A stretch of DNA of 16,318 nucleotides from DYTH01 sp964552725 (GCA_964552725.1 CAZKHU010000065.1:1-16318); one strand, 5' to 3'; shown: positions 7,320 through 15,339, counted from the first letter of the stretch. The notes: generated from the letters alone by a model not told the origin. Numbers and translations: made by a program.

Positions 7320-7348
7320 TTGAACCTGCAATAAAAAGGATGTATAAG
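7320..7348 (+). promoter_or_regulatory. Promoter of fdhE-nth
   Basis: TTGAAC (7320-7325) and TATAAG (7343-7348) are spaced by exactly 17 bases, with four and five matches to the sigma-70 consensus. The leader to the fdhE ATG would be about 30 bases and contains GGGAG. Confidence 0.5.
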
Positions 7349-7385
7349 CTCTTCAGTTAAAGAAAAAACAAGGGAGATCAATTAC

Positions 7386-8222
7386 ATGGCAACTTTTTTA
7401 AAGGATTCCCTGCGGACGATACAAAGACATCGTTCCCTGAATCCTCAATATGTGGAGCTTCTCGACATACTGGAAGAGATTCTGATCCTCCGCGAGGAAT
7501 ACCGGCGCCGGATCCAGAAGGAAGTATTCGCAGTCGAGAAAAGGCTGATCAGGGCGAAAATAGAAGGCGGGTTCCCGCTTGTCGACTTTTCTTTCACTGA
7601 CTATGATCTTTCCGAGTCTCAGGAATATTTTCTTGAGCTCTTGAAGATAGCGGAAAAACGGGCGCCGGGAGAAACCAGAGAAATGGCGTCTAAAATAGCG
7701 GCCGGGGCGGTCCTCTTCAACGATCTTATCTACGAATCGTTCAACCAGGCGCCGGAAGAAAACGAAGCGGAAAAAACCGGCGAGGAGGCATCGTTCGATC
7801 TGGTAGAGCTTTTCATCGAAGAGAGCCTGAGACCTGCACTGGAAGTGGTCGCAACCGGTTATGGAGAAGTCGTCGCCAAGCTCGGCTGGCATGAAGGCTA
7901 TTGCCCCATTTGCGGCCGGGAGCCCAAAATAGGCGAAATCAGGGGAGAAGCGGAAAACCGCTATCTTTTCTGCAATCAGTGCGGTTTCGAATGGCAGTAT
8001 GAAACGATAAAATGCCCCTTCTGCGGCAACGAGGAACAACAGACCCTCGCCTACTTTACCATTGAAGGCGATGAACACTACCGGGTGGACGTCTGCAATA
8101 AATGCAAACGATATATAAAGATGGTCGACTTCCGCCACACGAACAAGAAAGTGGACCTGGACGTCGAAGACATTGCAACGCTCCATCTGGACATGCTGGC
8201 CAACGACGAAGGGTACGAATGA
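7386..8222 (+). CDS. fdhE: Formate dehydrogenase accessory protein FdhE
   Basis: A 278-residue cytoplasmic protein with an N-terminal helical half (1-150) and a C-terminal metal-binding half. The latter has four CxxC pairs: C173/C176 (YCPICGREPKIGEI), C196/C199 (FCNQCGFEW), C210/C213 (CPFCGNEE) and C237/C240 (CNKCKRYIK). This pattern, with ETIKCPFCGN and the LDM...DEGYE tail, is typical of FdhE, which binds iron and is needed to activate respiratory molybdenum/tungsten formate dehydrogenases before export. No formate dehydrogenase subunit gene lies in the window, so its partner is encoded elsewhere. It has a GGGAG ribosome-binding site, and its stop overlaps the next start (ATGA), which couples it to nth. 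Confidence 0.9.
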   Translation: MATFLKDSLRTIQRHRSLNPQYVELLDILEEILILREEYRRRIQKEVFAVEKRLIRAKIEGGFPLVDFSFTDYDLSESQEYFLELLKIAEKRAPGETREMASKIAAGAVLFNDLIYESFNQAPEENEAEKTGEEASFDLVELFIEESLRPALEVVATGYGEVVAKLGWHEGYCPICGREPKIGEIRGEAENRYLFCNQCGFEWQYETIKCPFCGNEEQQTLAYFTIEGDEHYRVDVCNKCKRYIKMVDFRHTNKKVDLDVEDIATLHLDMLANDEGYE

Positions 8223-8902
8223 AGCCGGACTGCCGGAGAAATGCTATCGACAATACCTCCATGGGAAAGATCATCGCCCTGCTCGATGATGAGCTCGGGA
8301 AAAAAGAGCTGCCGATTGTTACAAAACTGGCGGAAAAACACCGTGATCCCTTTGAAATACTCGTCTCGACACTGCTGAGCCTGCGCACCAAAGACGAGGT
8401 TACCGCAATGGCGAGCGCAAGACTCTTTGCCCTCGCCGACACGCCCGCGGCAATGGCGGCGCTGACAAAAGAGGAGATAGCGAAGGCCATCTATCCGGTG
8501 GGATTCTACCGGAACAAGGCAGAAACGATTCACGAAGTCTGCCGGACACTGATCGACCGTTACGCCTCCCGGGTGCCGGACAACATCGAGGAACTCCTCA
8601 AGATGCGCGGAGTGGGAAGAAAAACAGCCAATCTCGTGGTCGCCCTCGGATTCAACGGCCCGGGGATCTGTGTGGATGTGCACGTTCATCGGATATCAAA
8701 TCGTCTCGGGTATGTAGATACGAAGACGCCGGAGGAGACCGAGTTCGCCCTCCGGGAAAAGCTGCCCCGGCAATACTGGATAAAATATAATACGCTGCTG
8801 GTTTCCTTCGGGAGAAGCGTCTGCCGTCCCATCTCGCCGCACTGCAGCATCTGCGGGATTTCCGGCTTCTGCCGGCGGGTCGGCATAACGAAAAGCCGTT
8901 GA
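8219..8902 (+). CDS. nth: Endonuclease III (DNA glycosylase/AP lyase)
   Basis: A 227-residue base-excision repair enzyme that removes oxidised pyrimidines and nicks AP sites. The helix-hairpin-helix (LLKMRGVGRKTANLVVALG) supplies the catalytic lysine K135, and D153 lies in CVDVHVHRISNRLG. The 4Fe-4S loop is complete: C202-x6-C209-x2-C212-x5-C218 (VCRPISPHCSICGISGFC). The N-terminal motif reads STLLSLRTKDE instead of the LLSAQATD of E. coli Nth, a difference seen in a divergent subgroup. I chose ATG 8219 because it forms an ATGA overlap with fdhE and has AAGGG upstream; an in-frame ATG at 8261 is an alternative. Pairing with fdhE looks incidental. Confidence 0.92.
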   Translation: MKPDCRRNAIDNTSMGKIIALLDDELGKKELPIVTKLAEKHRDPFEILVSTLLSLRTKDEVTAMASARLFALADTPAAMAALTKEEIAKAIYPVGFYRNKAETIHEVCRTLIDRYASRVPDNIEELLKMRGVGRKTANLVVALGFNGPGICVDVHVHRISNRLGYVDTKTPEETEFALREKLPRQYWIKYNTLLVSFGRSVCRPISPHCSICGISGFCRRVGITKSR

Positions 8903-8991
8903 AAGAATCACCGGGCAGCCAATCCCCGGATAAATAGCCGTTTTGCTATACTCAACCATTAATTTTTTATTTAAAGAAAGGATGGTCGCTT

Positions 8992-10266
8992 ATGAGTCAG
9001 GTGGAAGTTTTTGAAAACAGAAAGCCGGTTCTGGGAATAAACAGCTTGGGCAGAATAGGGAAACTTACGCTCTGGCACCATATCGGAAGAAAATATTTTC
9101 AGGAAATTGTCGTCAATCTGGGGCGGGAGGCCGGCGCCGGGCTTGCGGCAATTGCCCAGACGATCGAAAAAGACGCTACCTACGGACCCATTCATAAATT
9201 CCTGTACGGCATCAAGGCGGAGAGGATTGTGAAAATAGTCGATGAGCAGAAGGGAGAGCTTCTCATCGACGGCATCCCGGTAAAAATTTTACGCGCCGCG
9301 AGAAATCCCGCAGAAATCGCCTGGCGCGACTACGGCGCCGATGTCGTTGTGGACTGCACCGGAAAATTTCAGGATCCGACGCTGCCGGCGGATGAAAAAA
9401 ACGGCTCCCTGCGGGGTCACCTTGCCGGAGGGGCAAAAGTTGTCGTCAATTCCTCCGCCTTCAAGATCAAAAACAAGGCCCTGCCGCTGCCGGCCGAGGC
9501 GGTAACGATGATTTACGGGATCAATCATGCCGCCTTTGACAATAAAAAACACCAGCTCGTCTCGGCGGCATCCTGTACGACAACGGGTCTTGCACACATG
9601 CTGAAACCGCTCCTCGAAGAGGAAGCTACCAGCAGAATCCTCACCGCCTCGATGTCCACAGTTCACGCGGTTACAAATACGCAGAGCATCCTCGACAAGA
9701 CGCCGAAGGCCGGTGAAAAGGACCTTCGCAAAAACAGAAGCACGCTGAACAATATCATCCTCACCTCCACCAATGCCGCCGAAGCGCTGATCCAGGTGAT
9801 CCCCGAGGTCAAAGACATCGGGTTCATGGCGGACTCGATCCGGGTGCCGACGACCACGGAATCCCTGATAGTCCTGAACATCACCTTCCCGGCGCCGAAA
9901 AACGGCGGAGCAGCCCCGCTCAATCGCGACAGCCTCAACAACATTTACAAAAAGGCTTACGCCAACGATCCCGAACATCTCGTTGTCTATTCGGAAGAAC
10001 AGAACGTGCCTACCGACCTGATCGGTATGGATGCGGCAATAGTTATCGAGGGACAGTTCAACCACACCCGCACGGCCTTCATCGATTTCGACCTGGCGGA
10101 CATTCAAGGCCTGCCGGCAGCGGTTCATGAGGCGCTGGAGCAAAAAAATATCCGCATCCCCGTAATCCATGCGAAGATCTTCGGGTGGTACGACAACGAA
10201 TACGGCAGCTACACCAACCGCCTCGGCGATCTGACGACATACATTCACAAAAATTTGAATCTGTGA
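8992..10266 (+). CDS. gap: Long glyceraldehyde-3-phosphate dehydrogenase-like protein
   Basis: A 424-residue GAPDH homologue, about 90 residues longer than the usual ~335. Conserved parts are the nucleotide-binding GINSLGRIGK (15-24), the catalytic cysteine C195 in SAASCTTTGLAHM, the catalytic histidine H225 in MSTVHAVTNTQ, the phosphate-site segment around SIRVPTTT and the C-terminal WYDNEYGSYTNRLGD. Departures from the classical enzyme are VVNLGREAG where the adenosine-ribose aspartate (usually ND) should sit, TTG instead of TNC after the nucleophile, and extra sequence at about 45-70 and 155-185. The active site argues for a phosphorylating aldehyde dehydrogenase. Cofactor and exact substrate are less sure. 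AAAGGA lies about nine bases before the start. The gene ends 30 bases before brxF. Confidence 0.83.
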   Translation: MSQVEVFENRKPVLGINSLGRIGKLTLWHHIGRKYFQEIVVNLGREAGAGLAAIAQTIEKDATYGPIHKFLYGIKAERIVKIVDEQKGELLIDGIPVKILRAARNPAEIAWRDYGADVVVDCTGKFQDPTLPADEKNGSLRGHLAGGAKVVVNSSAFKIKNKALPLPAEAVTMIYGINHAAFDNKKHQLVSAASCTTTGLAHMLKPLLEEEATSRILTASMSTVHAVTNTQSILDKTPKAGEKDLRKNRSTLNNIILTSTNAAEALIQVIPEVKDIGFMADSIRVPTTTESLIVLNITFPAPKNGGAAPLNRDSLNNIYKKAYANDPEHLVVYSEEQNVPTDLIGMDAAIVIEGQFNHTRTAFIDFDLADIQGLPAAVHEALEQKNIRIPVIHAKIFGWYDNEYGSYTNRLGDLTTYIHKNLNL

Positions 10267-10296
10267 GAGAGTATCCTCAGTTCATGGAGACCAATA

Positions 10297-10764
10297 ATGG
10301 CGGAATCATTGGCCGAGAGAGTGATGGAACAAATCGGCCAGGCAGCCGAGCTGTACCACCGCCTTGTTATATTGGTGGCCGCCGCTGGTGCAGGTAAGAC
10401 CGCTGCACTCCAATATGTGCATGAGCGCACTGCGGCGCCGCTCATCAATATAAATTTGGGATTGTCACGGCGCATGCTTGATCTCACCGAACGTCAACGG
10501 TCACTCCAGCTCCCGCGTCTCCTGGGAGAGGTGATCGATGAGATCGAAGAAAACACGATTCTACTCGATAATATTGAGATATTATTCGATGTAGCTTTAA
10601 AACAGGACCCCCTGCGGCTTCTCCAGGGACTTTCACGGAATAAAACGATTGTAACGAGTTGGAATGGCTCAATTGATAAAGATTCTCTTACCTATGCTGT
10701 ACCAGGGCACCCGGAATACAGGCGTTATTCGTCACGTGATTTGTTGATTGCAACGCCGGGTTGA
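10297..10764 (+). CDS. brxF: BREX-3 P-loop protein BrxF
   Basis: A 155-residue P-loop NTPase that opens the BREX type 3-like operon. The Walker A region is AAAGAGKT (28-35), with alanine where the first glycine of GxxxxGKT is usual. Walker B is TILLDNIEILF (87-97). A hydrophobic strand with TIVTSWNG (117-124) resembles a sensor segment, and the tail HPEYRRYSSRDLL fits BrxF. Size, domain and position directly before brxC match the family. Its biochemical role in BREX is not settled. GGAGA precedes the start by seven bases. The 30-base space after gap leaves little room for a promoter, so transcription must come from within or before gap. Its stop lies 43 bases before the brxC start. Confidence 0.8.
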   Translation: MAESLAERVMEQIGQAAELYHRLVILVAAAGAGKTAALQYVHERTAAPLININLGLSRRMLDLTERQRSLQLPRLLGEVIDEIEENTILLDNIEILFDVALKQDPLRLLQGLSRNKTIVTSWNGSIDKDSLTYAVPGHPEYRRYSSRDLLIATPG

Positions 10765-10807
10765 AGGGAATAAGTGTTATTTGAACAGGGAAGGAAAGGA
10801 TGAACCC

Positions 10808-13800
10808 ATGAAATACGGTGATTTAATCCGGTTTGAACCGATTGAATCCGTTGTACAATTGCGGAGCGCTAATTCTTCCGCCGCCGCCCGGCAGCTTGTC
10901 GAGACCTATGTCATCTCCGTAGAGATGGCTGAAAGGCTCATCGGTCTCGCTATCCCACAGCTTCAGTTTGACCAACCATTAGATAATAAAGGGCTTCTTG
11001 TAATCGGCAATTACGGCACGGGAAAATCTCATCTTCTATCAGTCATCTCTGCCCTGGCGGAGGATGAAGAACTCGCCTCCCATTTGAGCGACCAATCCGT
11101 GGCCAAAGCAGCAAAAAAGATTGCGGGGCGATTCAAGGTTGTCCGGACCGAGATCGGTGCAACAACCATGTCCCTGCGCGATATTATCATTGCCGAATTG
11201 GAAGAACATTTGGAAGCCATTGGCGTTACTTTTTCCTTCCCGCCCACGTCCAAAGTATCCGAGAACAAAAGCGCCTTTGAGGAAATGATGACGGCGTTCC
11301 ACCAGAAGTTTCCTGATCACGGGCTGCTCCTGGTCGTGGATGAGCTTCTCGATTTCCTCCGGACACGAAAAGATCAGGAACTTATCCTGGATCTAAACTT
11401 CCTCAGGGAGATCGGCGAGGTCTGCAAGGACCTGCATTTCCGATTCATCGCCGGCATTCAGGAGGCGATCTTCGACAGCCCCCGGTTTTCTTTTGTGTCC
11501 GATAGCATCCGCCGGGTGAAGGACCGCTTCGAGCAAATTCTCATCGCCCGCAACGATGTCAAATATGTGGTGGCCGAGCGCCTGCTCAAGAAGACCGGCG
11601 ACCAGCAGGTTAAAATCCGGGAGTATCTGACCCCCTTCGCCAGGTTCTACGGCTTCATGAATGAGCGTATGGACGAGTTCGTCCGCTTGTTTCCCGTGCA
11701 TCCTGATTATATTGATACCTTCGAGCGGGTCGCGGCAGTGGAAAAACGCGAGGCCCTCAAGACCCTGTCCCTCGCCATGAAGAAACTGCTCAATCAGGAC
11801 GTCTCGGACGACCGTCCGGGACTCATCGCTTACGATAGCTACTGGATAACCATTAAAGAAAACGCGGCTTTTCGCGCTATCCCGGAAATCAGGGAAGTCA
11901 TCGAGTGCAGCGCAAAACTTGAGGGGCTGATCAACAGCAATTACCCGAAAGGCAAGAATAAAGACTTTGCCAGAAGAATTGTCCACGGCCTGAGCCTGCA
12001 CCGACTGACCGTCGGCAGCATTGAAACGCCCGTGGGCCTGACTTCGGAATCATTGAGAGATTCTCTGTGCCTCTTTGATCCAAACGTGGCCGATCTTGGC
12101 GGCGATCCTGCCGATGATCTGCGCGGAGAAATTGAATCGGCGATACGGGTAATCAGCCAGGCAGTCAATGGTCAATTCCTGTCGGCAACAGAAACGGACG
12201 TCCAGGGAAGGCTGAGTGGGCAGTTCTATCTCGACGTTCATAAAACCGTGGATTACGACGCACAGGTTCGTAATCGCACCGAGAGTCTCGAGCCCTCGCA
12301 GCTTGATCGTTATTATTATGAAGCCCTGAAGCGGGTCATGGAATGTACGGATCACACCTATATCACCGGCTACAAGATCTGGCAGCATGAGATCGAGTGG
12401 CTGGAACGGAAAGCCGCACGCCTTGGGTACCTCTTTTTCGGGGCGCCCAACGAGCGATCCACTGCAGTACCGCCCCGCGATTTTTATCTTTACTTCCTTC
12501 AGCCTTTCGAGGCGCCGTCCTTCAAAGATGAGAAGAAGCCGGACGAATTATTCCTTCACCTGAAACATCCCGATGAAACATTCCGCACGGCATTGCGCGG
12601 ATATGCTGCGGCCCTCGATCTTGCCTCCACGGCATCCGGCCATGCCAAAAACACCTATGAATCCAAGGCGTCGAACTTTCTACGAGATCTGGTCCAATGG
12701 CTCCAGAAGAACATGACAACCGCCTTCGATGTCACCTATCAGGGAAGGACAAAACCGCTCACCGAATGGGCAAAGGGAAAGTCGATCCGCGAGTTGTCCG
12801 GCATATCATCCCAAGAGCGGATCAATTTTCGCGATCTGGTGAATACGGTCGCCGGAATATGCCTTGACAGCCATTTCCGGGACCAGGCGCCGGATTACCC
12901 CTTCTTTTCGGTGCTCATCACAGGCGCCAACCGCGCCCAGGCGGCCCAGGACGCCTTGCGGGCGATAGCCGGACAGAACCGCACCAAGCAAGCGACAGCG
13001 GTTATGGATGCGTTGGGACTCCTTGACGGAGAGCGGATTGATCCGTATCAGTCAAAATACGCCCGATATATTCTCGACAATGCAACAAAGAAAGGCGCCG
13101 GCCAGGTTGTCAATCGGTCTGAACTGTTCCAGGAGATTCTCGGGGTCGAGTATCTGGCGCCGCAAACGCTGCGACTGGAACCGGAATGGGCGGTAGTGGC
13201 GCTGGCCGCGCTGGTTTATGCCGGAGAGATTGTATTGGCCATTCCCGGTAAAAAGTTCGACGCGACCATCCTGCCGCAAATGGCCGGGACCGGCGTGGAA
13301 GAACTGGTCCAATTCAAACACGTCGAACGCCCTAAAGACTGGAATATCCCGGCGCTCAAAGCGCTATTTGAACTGTTAGGACTCCCTCCGGGAATGGTTC
13401 AACAGATTACCCAAGCTGATGAGACACCGGTTCAGCAAATGCTGAAGACTGTCTCGGAAACGGTCAACCGGCTTGTCGTCACCCAGCAGAATTTACATAA
13501 TGGCCTGTTCTTCTGGGGGCGGAGTCTCCTGCCCGAGGATGAAGTGCAGAAGTTGAGAGCCCAGATGGATGGAACAAAGACATTTCTCGAATCGCTTCAG
13601 GCGTATACCACGCCGGGAAAACTGAAGAACTTCCGTTACGATACCCAGGAAGTAAAGGACCATCACAAAGGATTTCAATTCCTGAAGGAAATTGAATCCC
13701 TGCATGAACTGGCCAATGATCTTGGAATGGTAGCGTCGTACCTTTCCACAGCGGAAGCGGTCCTGACTACCGGACACGAATGGCTCGACAAGGTGACGTC

Positions 13801-14554
13801 GGCACGCGATGAAATACTCGGGCAGATCGGCGACCCGGACACACGCGGGGCAGCCGCCTTCCGCCAGCAAACTCAGCTCCGATTGACGGACCTTAAAAAA
13901 GCCTATATCCGGATCTACCTTGCCCACCACAGCAAAGCGCGGCTGGGTGTAAAGGACGACAAGCGCAAGGTCCAGCTCATGGGCGACGAGCGGCTCAAGG
14001 TATTGCAAAAACTCTCCACCATCAATCTTATGCCACTACAGCACTTGACCGATTTCCAGAACCGGCTTGCAGGTCTGAAAAGCTGTTTCGCCCTCACCGA
14101 ACAGGAATTGGAAGCCTCGCCTGTCTGCCCGCATTGCGGCCACAAACCTGCATCCGAGCCTGCAACAACCCCGGCCGGCATGACGCTCGACGATCTGGAC
14201 AGCGAACTGGACAAACTGGTGGTTGATTGGACCCAAACCCTGCTGGCAAATCTTGAAGACCCGACGACCAGGGACAACCTGACTCTGCTTAAACTAGACC
14301 AGCGAAAACTGCTGGACGGCTTCATCAAGAAGCGTGTACTCCCGGATAATATTGATCTGCACTTCATCCAGGCCCTGCAGGAAGTTCTCTCAGGTCTGAC
14401 CAAAGTTGCGGTCAAGACCGAAGCCCTGCGAGCAGCGCTCCTTGCGGGCGGCTCACCGGTCACCCCGGCGGAAATGAGAAAGCGGTTCGAAGACTACTTA
14501 GATCAGCTAATTAAAGGTAAAGAGCCCGGCAAGGTACGGATCGTGTTGGAGTGA
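10808..14554 (+). CDS. brxC: BREX ATPase BrxC/PglY (DUF6079-type)
   Basis: A 1,248-residue P-loop ATPase, the usual size for BREX BrxC/PglY. MKYGDLIRFEPIE is the typical start and has AAGGA eight bases upstream. The reading frame extends to 10748, but that part overlaps brxF. Walker A is IGNYGTGKS (G67-S74) and Walker B is LLLVVDELLDFL (D178, E179). Arginine-rich FVSDSIRRVKDRFEQ follows in the AAA core. A long helical middle leads to one CPHCGHK knuckle (C1107, C1110) near the end, which closes with KVRIVLE. BrxC is essential in BREX systems and acts with PglX in methylation and phage exclusion. It is followed, unusually, by about 300 bases without an intact gene and then two extra genes before pglX. 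Confidence 0.87.
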   Translation: MKYGDLIRFEPIESVVQLRSANSSAAARQLVETYVISVEMAERLIGLAIPQLQFDQPLDNKGLLVIGNYGTGKSHLLSVISALAEDEELASHLSDQSVAKAAKKIAGRFKVVRTEIGATTMSLRDIIIAELEEHLEAIGVTFSFPPTSKVSENKSAFEEMMTAFHQKFPDHGLLLVVDELLDFLRTRKDQELILDLNFLREIGEVCKDLHFRFIAGIQEAIFDSPRFSFVSDSIRRVKDRFEQILIARNDVKYVVAERLLKKTGDQQVKIREYLTPFARFYGFMNERMDEFVRLFPVHPDYIDTFERVAAVEKREALKTLSLAMKKLLNQDVSDDRPGLIAYDSYWITIKENAAFRAIPEIREVIECSAKLEGLINSNYPKGKNKDFARRIVHGLSLHRLTVGSIETPVGLTSESLRDSLCLFDPNVADLGGDPADDLRGEIESAIRVISQAVNGQFLSATETDVQGRLSGQFYLDVHKTVDYDAQVRNRTESLEPSQLDRYYYEALKRVMECTDHTYITGYKIWQHEIEWLERKAARLGYLFFGAPNERSTAVPPRDFYLYFLQPFEAPSFKDEKKPDELFLHLKHPDETFRTALRGYAAALDLASTASGHAKNTYESKASNFLRDLVQWLQKNMTTAFDVTYQGRTKPLTEWAKGKSIRELSGISSQERINFRDLVNTVAGICLDSHFRDQAPDYPFFSVLITGANRAQAAQDALRAIAGQNRTKQATAVMDALGLLDGERIDPYQSKYARYILDNATKKGAGQVVNRSELFQEILGVEYLAPQTLRLEPEWAVVALAALVYAGEIVLAIPGKKFDATILPQMAGTGVEELVQFKHVERPKDWNIPALKALFELLGLPPGMVQQITQADETPVQQMLKTVSETVNRLVVTQQNLHNGLFFWGRSLLPEDEVQKLRAQMDGTKTFLESLQAYTTPGKLKNFRYDTQEVKDHHKGFQFLKEIESLHELANDLGMVASYLSTAEAVLTTGHEWLDKVTSARDEILGQIGDPDTRGAAAFRQQTQLRLTDLKKAYIRIYLAHHSKARLGVKDDKRKVQLMGDERLKVLQKLSTINLMPLQHLTDFQNRLAGLKSCFALTEQELEASPVCPHCGHKPASEPATTPAGMTLDDLDSELDKLVVDWTQTLLANLEDPTTRDNLTLLKLDQRKLLDGFIKKRVLPDNIDLHFIQALQEVLSGLTKVAVKTEALRAALLAGGSPVTPAEMRKRFEDYLDQLIKGKEPGKVRIVLE

Positions 14555-14687
14555 ACAATGGACAGACACCAACGGACTCACTCACATACGGCAGGAAGGC
14601 GACGATCTATTTGATAGTATTGCTTCCACTACCAACTTGCGTTACTTTCAAATTTTTTACACGGCCGATTCCAACCGTGTTCCCGCG

Positions 14688-14712
14688 ATTCGCCACATCG
14701 CATGTGGCGAAT
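14688..14712. repeat. Perfect 11-bp inverted repeat
   Basis: Arms ATTCGCCACAT (14688-14698) and ATGTGGCGAAT (14702-14712) flank a three-base spacer CGC. It lies inside the frameshifted small gene, between brxC and the extra gene pair. It could be an RNA hairpin, an operator for a dimeric repressor or a recombination site; no U-tract follows. Confidence 0.8.
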
Positions 14713-14725
14713 TCATAGCGTACGG

Positions 14726-14752
14726 AAAACACCACTCTCAAAGTGGCGTTTT
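14726..14752. repeat. Second inverted repeat, 11-bp arms with one mismatch
   Basis: AAAACACCACT (14726-14736) and AGTGGCGTTTT (14742-14752) pair with a single A-C mismatch around a five-base loop. The right arm ends in TTTT, so on the + strand it resembles a weak intrinsic terminator. It begins 13 bases after the first inverted repeat and could attenuate read-through from brxC. Confidence 0.5.
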
Positions 14753-14801
14753 GGATGCCATGGCATTAGCGTTCAAAGAAGCTGGCGCTGAGCAGAACTT
14801 G

Positions 14802-14830
14802 TTTACTGCATAACTTTGTTTAGGTAGAAT
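14802..14830 (+). promoter_or_regulatory. Candidate promoter for the extra gene pair
   Basis: TTTACT (14802-14807) and TAGAAT (14825-14830) are exactly 17 bases apart, with four and five matches to the sigma-70 boxes. Transcription would begin near 14837, about 14 bases before the DUF6978-like start. It lies after the two inverted repeats. Confidence 0.4.
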
Positions 14831-14850
14831 AATTTCAATGAGGTGCCATA

Positions 14851-15339
14851 ATGGCGGCAAGATATTCGGATCAGGAAATCAACATATTGATTAAGGAGCC
14901 TAAACCTCTGCCGGGCAATTATTGCTCCAAAATCCAGTTGCGCGAAAAGCGGGGGCACAAAGAACGTGAACTGGACATAATCGGCGCCGACGGTAATGAA
15001 TTTCGTTTGATCTTTAGGCAAAGCAACTATAATCACCTCGATTTTTCGATAATTCTCGCCTTTTGCCCATCCGATACGAGCCAGACATTCCGTCTGCGGC
15101 GCTACAACGGGAAAAGCCATGAACATACCAATATCATAGAGAAAATATCATTTTATGGCTTTCATATACATCAAGCCACGGAGCGTTATCAGGATATGGG
15201 CACACGGGAAGACGCCTATGCGGAGCCGTCGGATCGCTATTCTGATTTTCATTCTGCGCTCCGTTGCCTGATGGAAGATTGTCATATTGACGCCATGCAG
15301 GACTCGCAATTGTCCTTATTCAAGGAGATCGAATCATGA
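14851..15339 (+). CDS. DUF6978-like hypothetical protein in a BREX operon
   Basis: A 162-residue soluble protein of unknown function. It is rich in beta-strand-like and aromatic/His segments: FRLIFRQSNYNHLDFSIIL (51-69), FRLRRYNGKSHEHTN (80-94) and FYGFHIHQATERYQDMG (101-117). An acidic stretch EDAYAEPSDRYSD (120-132) precedes an amphipathic C-terminal helix. It has no signal peptide, membrane span, Walker motif or metal-binding cysteine cluster. The assignment to DUF6978 is from memory of family features and of its habit of neighbouring DUF1828 genes, and is moderately secure at best. GAGG lies seven bases before the ATG. Its stop overlaps the next start (ATGA), so the two are translationally coupled and probably functional partners. 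Confidence 0.6.
   Translation: MAARYSDQEINILIKEPKPLPGNYCSKIQLREKRGHKERELDIIGADGNEFRLIFRQSNYNHLDFSIILAFCPSDTSQTFRLRRYNGKSHEHTNIIEKISFYGFHIHQATERYQDMGTREDAYAEPSDRYSDFHSALRCLMEDCHIDAMQDSQLSLFKEIES

Larger units (their letters stand above)
14558..14813 (+). pseudogene. Frameshifted small gene downstream of brxC (~84 codons)
   Basis: ATG 14558, four bases after the brxC stop, opens a frame that ends after 18 codons at 14614. The +1 frame, from 14559, runs open to TAA 14811-14813. It reads like a real globular protein: TDTNGLTHIRQEGDDLF, then TTNLRYFQIFYTADSNRV, HIACGEFIAYGKHHSQSG and ending DAMALAFKEAGAEQNLFTA. That frame has no usable start of its own. Removing one G after the ATG would give an intact ~85-residue protein beginning MTDTNGL. 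I infer a single-base frameshift, either a real mutation, a sequencing error or programmed slippage. I do not recognise the family. If intact, it would be a third small gene between brxC and pglX. Confidence 0.45.

Noticed and set aside
7398..8186. 262-codon minus-strand frame opposite fdhE
   Set aside because: Antisense to the four CxxC motifs of FdhE; its own translation is unrecognisable.
8911..8929. CCGGG/CCCGG hairpin after nth as a terminator
   Set aside because: It has only a 5-bp stem and no following T-tract; the next sequence is ATAAAT.
8947..8952. TATACT as a -10 box for gap
   Set aside because: The matching -35 position reads CCCCGG, so only half a promoter is visible.
9289..10248. 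319-codon minus-strand frame opposite gap
   Set aside because: It is a shadow frame with a low-complexity Arg/Gly/Val-rich translation. The plus strand has a full GAPDH active site.
14511..14813. C-terminal extension of BrxC through a +1 frameshift
   Set aside because: BrxC ends in KVRIVLE, which I recall as the usual end of this family, and an ATG with its own downstream frame is a simpler explanation.
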